A stretch of 7,405 bases of DNA from assembly GCA_910578475.1 (NCBI GenBank), contig CAJTRK010000063.1, forward strand, positions 1-7,405, written 5' to 3'. This document shows, one piece after another, positions 6,160-7,405 of this stretch. The position numbers were made by a program, and so were the translations under genes. Positions within the stretch are counted from its first letter, which is position 1. Every line of letters begins with the position of its first letter. The notes under the pieces were generated by a model that worked only from the letters and a program-made list of their open reading frames with translations, made no database searches and had not been told where the DNA came from. This DNA comes from an uncultured Lachnospiraceae bacterium (GTDB lineage Bacteria > Bacillota > Clostridia > Lachnospirales > Lachnospiraceae).

Positions 6160-6451
6160 GATTGAAAAAATATTAGACGGAAAGAAGATGACACTTTTAT
6201 TGGAGGGACGTCTCGATACGACGACGGCGCCGCAGCTCGAAGCTGATTTGAAAACAGACCTGAACGGTGTGGAAGAACTACTTATGGATTTCGAAAAACT
6301 GGAATACTTGTCTTCAGCCGGTCTGCGTGTGCTGTTATCCGCACAGAAGACGATGAATAAACAGGGAAAAATGGTGATTTGCCATGTCAATGAGACGATT
6401 CGGGATGTTTTTGAAGTGACCGGTTTTTCGGAAATTCTGACAATAGAATAA
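6155..6451 (+). CDS. STAS-domain anti-sigma factor antagonist (RsbV/SpoIIAA-like)
   Basis: A 98-aa single STAS domain protein, the switchable element of the module: unphosphorylated it should bind the kinase, and it is inactivated by phosphorylation. Motifs are LEGRLDTTTAPQLE near the start and LMDFEKLEYLSSAGLRVLL in the core. S54 (two residues before G56) aligns with the phosphorylated Ser of RsbV and SpoIIAA; the preceding Asp of the Bacillus proteins is Ser here, as I recall for BtrV-type antagonists. The C-terminus (TGFSEILTI) is typical. Order is phosphatase, cNMP-fold, kinase, Cys-rich, STAS, so V follows W rather than preceding it as in rsbVW and spoIIAAB. Last gene of the presumed operon. 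Confidence 0.93.
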   Translation: MTIEKILDGKKMTLLLEGRLDTTTAPQLEADLKTDLNGVEELLMDFEKLEYLSSAGLRVLLSAQKTMNKQGKMVICHVNETIRDVFEVTGFSEILTIE

Positions 6452-6456
6452 TTCTC

Positions 6457-6486
6457 TTGAGAAAAGGTTTTCTTTTTTGCTAAAAT
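6457..6486 (+). promoter_or_regulatory. Sigma-A-like promoter for the LytTR regulator gene
   Basis: TTGAGA (6457-6462), an 18-nt spacer, and TAAAAT (6481-6486) preceded by an extended -10 TGC. Transcription would start near 6493, about 50 nt before the ATG at 6546. This indicates that the LytTR gene can be expressed independently of the upstream cassette. Confidence 0.6.
6460..6478 (+). terminator. Possible weak terminator overlapping a promoter
   Basis: AGAAAA and TTTTCT form a nearly perfect palindrome (6460-6473) followed by five more T. The stem has almost no G-C pairs, so it would be weak. It lies 9 nt after the STAS stop, where an operon end is expected, but it also overlaps the -35 and spacer of the promoter for the next gene. 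Confidence 0.22.
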
Positions 6487-6545
6487 AAAATTGTTCGTGC
6501 AGGCAATGATAAAAAGAAAAAGGATAAACCGGATAAGGAGAAGGC

Positions 6546-7277
6546 ATGTACCTAATTGCGCTTTGTGACGATGAAGCAACAGAGATGGAAAAAATAAGAA
6601 TCCTCTTGGAACAATATCAGGAGCGGCATAACGACCGTACTTTTCAAATCGACTGTTTCGTGAATGTGAATGAACTTCTTATCCGGATGGAAGAAAGCGG
6701 TTACATGCCGGATATTCTTCTGATGGATATTTATATGCCCGAAAAAATGGGGATTCAGGCGGCTCAGGAAATAAGGGAAATGGGAAGCGGATGCAGCATC
6801 ATATTCCTGACGTCATCCAAAGAATATGCGTTAGAGGCTTACCGGGTGGATGCGGTTCAGTATTTGCTCAAACCGATTTCGGAGAAAGAGTTGTTTCCGG
6901 CATTGGATAAGACTTTGAAGACAATAGAGCGGGAACAGCAGAAACATTTGCTTTTGCGGACAGACGGAAGTATTCGAAGGGTTGCGCTTCACGATATTCT
7001 TTACTGTGAAGCACAGAAAAAAAGCCAGTGCATCTATTTGACGGAAGAGCGCCATATACAGCTGCGCATGACGATGGGAAGACTGCAGGAAATGCTTGCC
7101 GGACACGAAGAGTTTGTCAGGGTGGGCGTAGCTTATATCGTCAATCTGGAGCATGTGGAAAGCCTGAATACACAAAGACTGCAAATGGATAACGGAGACG
7201 AGATTTATCTGCCGAGAGGTTCCTATCAGTCTTTGCGGGAGCAATATTTTGATTATTACTGCGGGGAGGATGACTGA
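6546..7277 (+). CDS. LytTR-family response regulator
   Basis: A 243-aa two-domain regulator. The receiver (~1-120) has acidic pocket D8/D9, phospho-acceptor D61 (LLMDIYMP), T89 (FLTSS) and K109 (LLKP), all intact, so it should be phosphorylated by a histidine kinase not present in this window. The LytTR DNA-binding domain (~137-240) shows RRVALHDILYCEAQKK, FVRVGVAYIVNLEHV and LPRGSYQSLREQY. Where most members have V-H-R-S before YxVN, this protein has V-G-V-A, so the base-contacting His of AgrA-type domains is replaced; binding specificity may differ. SD AAGGAG ends 5 nt before the ATG, and a separate promoter lies upstream, so it is probably not co-regulated with the partner-switch genes. 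Function by family: transcription activator of AgrA/LytR type; targets unknown. Confidence 0.92.
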   Translation: MYLIALCDDEATEMEKIRILLEQYQERHNDRTFQIDCFVNVNELLIRMEESGYMPDILLMDIYMPEKMGIQAAQEIREMGSGCSIIFLTSSKEYALEAYRVDAVQYLLKPISEKELFPALDKTLKTIEREQQKHLLLRTDGSIRRVALHDILYCEAQKKSQCIYLTEERHIQLRMTMGRLQEMLAGHEEFVRVGVAYIVNLEHVESLNTQRLQMDNGDEIYLPRGSYQSLREQYFDYYCGEDD

Positions 7278-7313
7278 CCGGGGAAAGGATAACGGACCGG
7301 AAAAGGATAGCAG
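7276..7313 (+). repeat. Imperfect 19-bp tandem repeat after the LytTR stop
   Basis: GACCGGGGAAAGGATAACG (7276-7294) is followed directly by GACCGGAAAAGGATAGCAG (7295-7313). A much weaker third copy may follow (7314-7332). The repeat starts inside the stop codon. No function is evident; the purine-rich cores resemble Shine-Dalgarno-like sequence but no start codon follows them. Confidence 0.45.
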
Positions 7314-7344
7314 GCCGCAAAAAGATTTGCTGTAAAATGATATG

Positions 7345-7373
7345 TTGAAAATATAACGGGCGCATATTATAAT
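7345..7373 (+). promoter_or_regulatory. Strong sigma-A-like promoter reading out of the window
   Basis: TTGAAA (7345-7350), a 17-nt spacer and a perfect TATAAT (7368-7373). Transcription would start near 7380 and run rightward, so a gene just beyond the window is predicted to have its own promoter. Confidence 0.65.
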
Positions 7374-7378
7374 CCCGT
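7356..7378. repeat. Inverted repeat flanking the -10 box
   Basis: ACGGG (7356-7360) and CCCGT (7374-7378) are exact reverse complements separated by 13 nt and centred on the -10 of the promoter at 7345-7373. They could form an operator half-site pair or be chance; no T-run follows to make a terminator. Confidence 0.3.
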
Positions 7379-7380
7379 CT

Positions 7381-7386
7381 TTGACA
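7381..7386 (+). promoter_or_regulatory. Perfect -35 consensus at the right edge (partial promoter)
   Basis: TTGACA starts 8 nt after the upstream -10. With a 17-nt spacer its -10 would begin at 7404, so it is cut by the window end. It may be a second, downstream promoter or chance. Confidence 0.3.
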
Positions 7387-7405
7387 GTTTGTTAAGTATA
7401 AAAAC

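Noticed and set aside
7317..7330. GCAAA-AAGA-TTTGC hairpin after the LytTR gene as a terminator
   Set aside because: The stem is only 5 bp and no T-run follows.

Overview
The window looks like chromosomal DNA from a low-to-mid GC Gram-positive of class Clostridia, most likely a Lachnospiraceae-type gut anaerobe. This is inferred from strong AGGAGG-type ribosome binding sites, dense head-to-tail signalling genes on one strand, a DUF6485-like Cys-rich small protein, a LytTR regulator of AgrA type, and sigma-A-like promoters. All eight genes I accept are on the + strand. I see no RNA gene, insertion sequence, CRISPR array or phage gene.

Layout. (i) 1-171: left edge and leader of the first gene; the reading frame is open to base 1, so the N-terminus is not fully settled. 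(ii) 172-6451: seven genes in an apparent operon, with gaps of about 30-45 nt, one 23-nt overlap and no convincing internal terminator. In order they are a dCache chemoreceptor, a PAS-GAF-GGDEF diguanylate cyclase, a six-TM PP2C (SpoIIE/RsbU-type) phosphatase, a lone cNMP-binding-fold protein without a DNA-binding domain, an RsbW/SpoIIAB-type HATPase kinase, a 63-residue nine-Cys protein, and an RsbV/SpoIIAA-type STAS protein. (iii) 6452-6545: intergenic region with a good extended -10 promoter. (iv) 6546-7277: a LytTR response regulator. (v) 7278-7405: short degenerate repeats and promoter signals pointing right, presumably for a gene outside the window.

How it may work. The phosphatase, kinase and STAS antagonist form a complete partner-switching module (U, W and V functions), but no sigma factor is encoded with it. 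The chemoreceptor carries the residue pattern of the amino-acid-binding dCache_1AA family. The diguanylate cyclase has an intact active site, no product-inhibition site, and a 3' end that overlaps the start of the phosphatase gene. The simplest reading is a composite signalling cassette: amino-acid and cytoplasmic cues feed c-di-GMP synthesis and a phosphorylation-controlled STAS switch. The output could be the cyclase, the cNMP-fold protein or the Cys-rich protein rather than a sigma factor. That reading is inference; the domain assignments rest on motifs visible in the translations.
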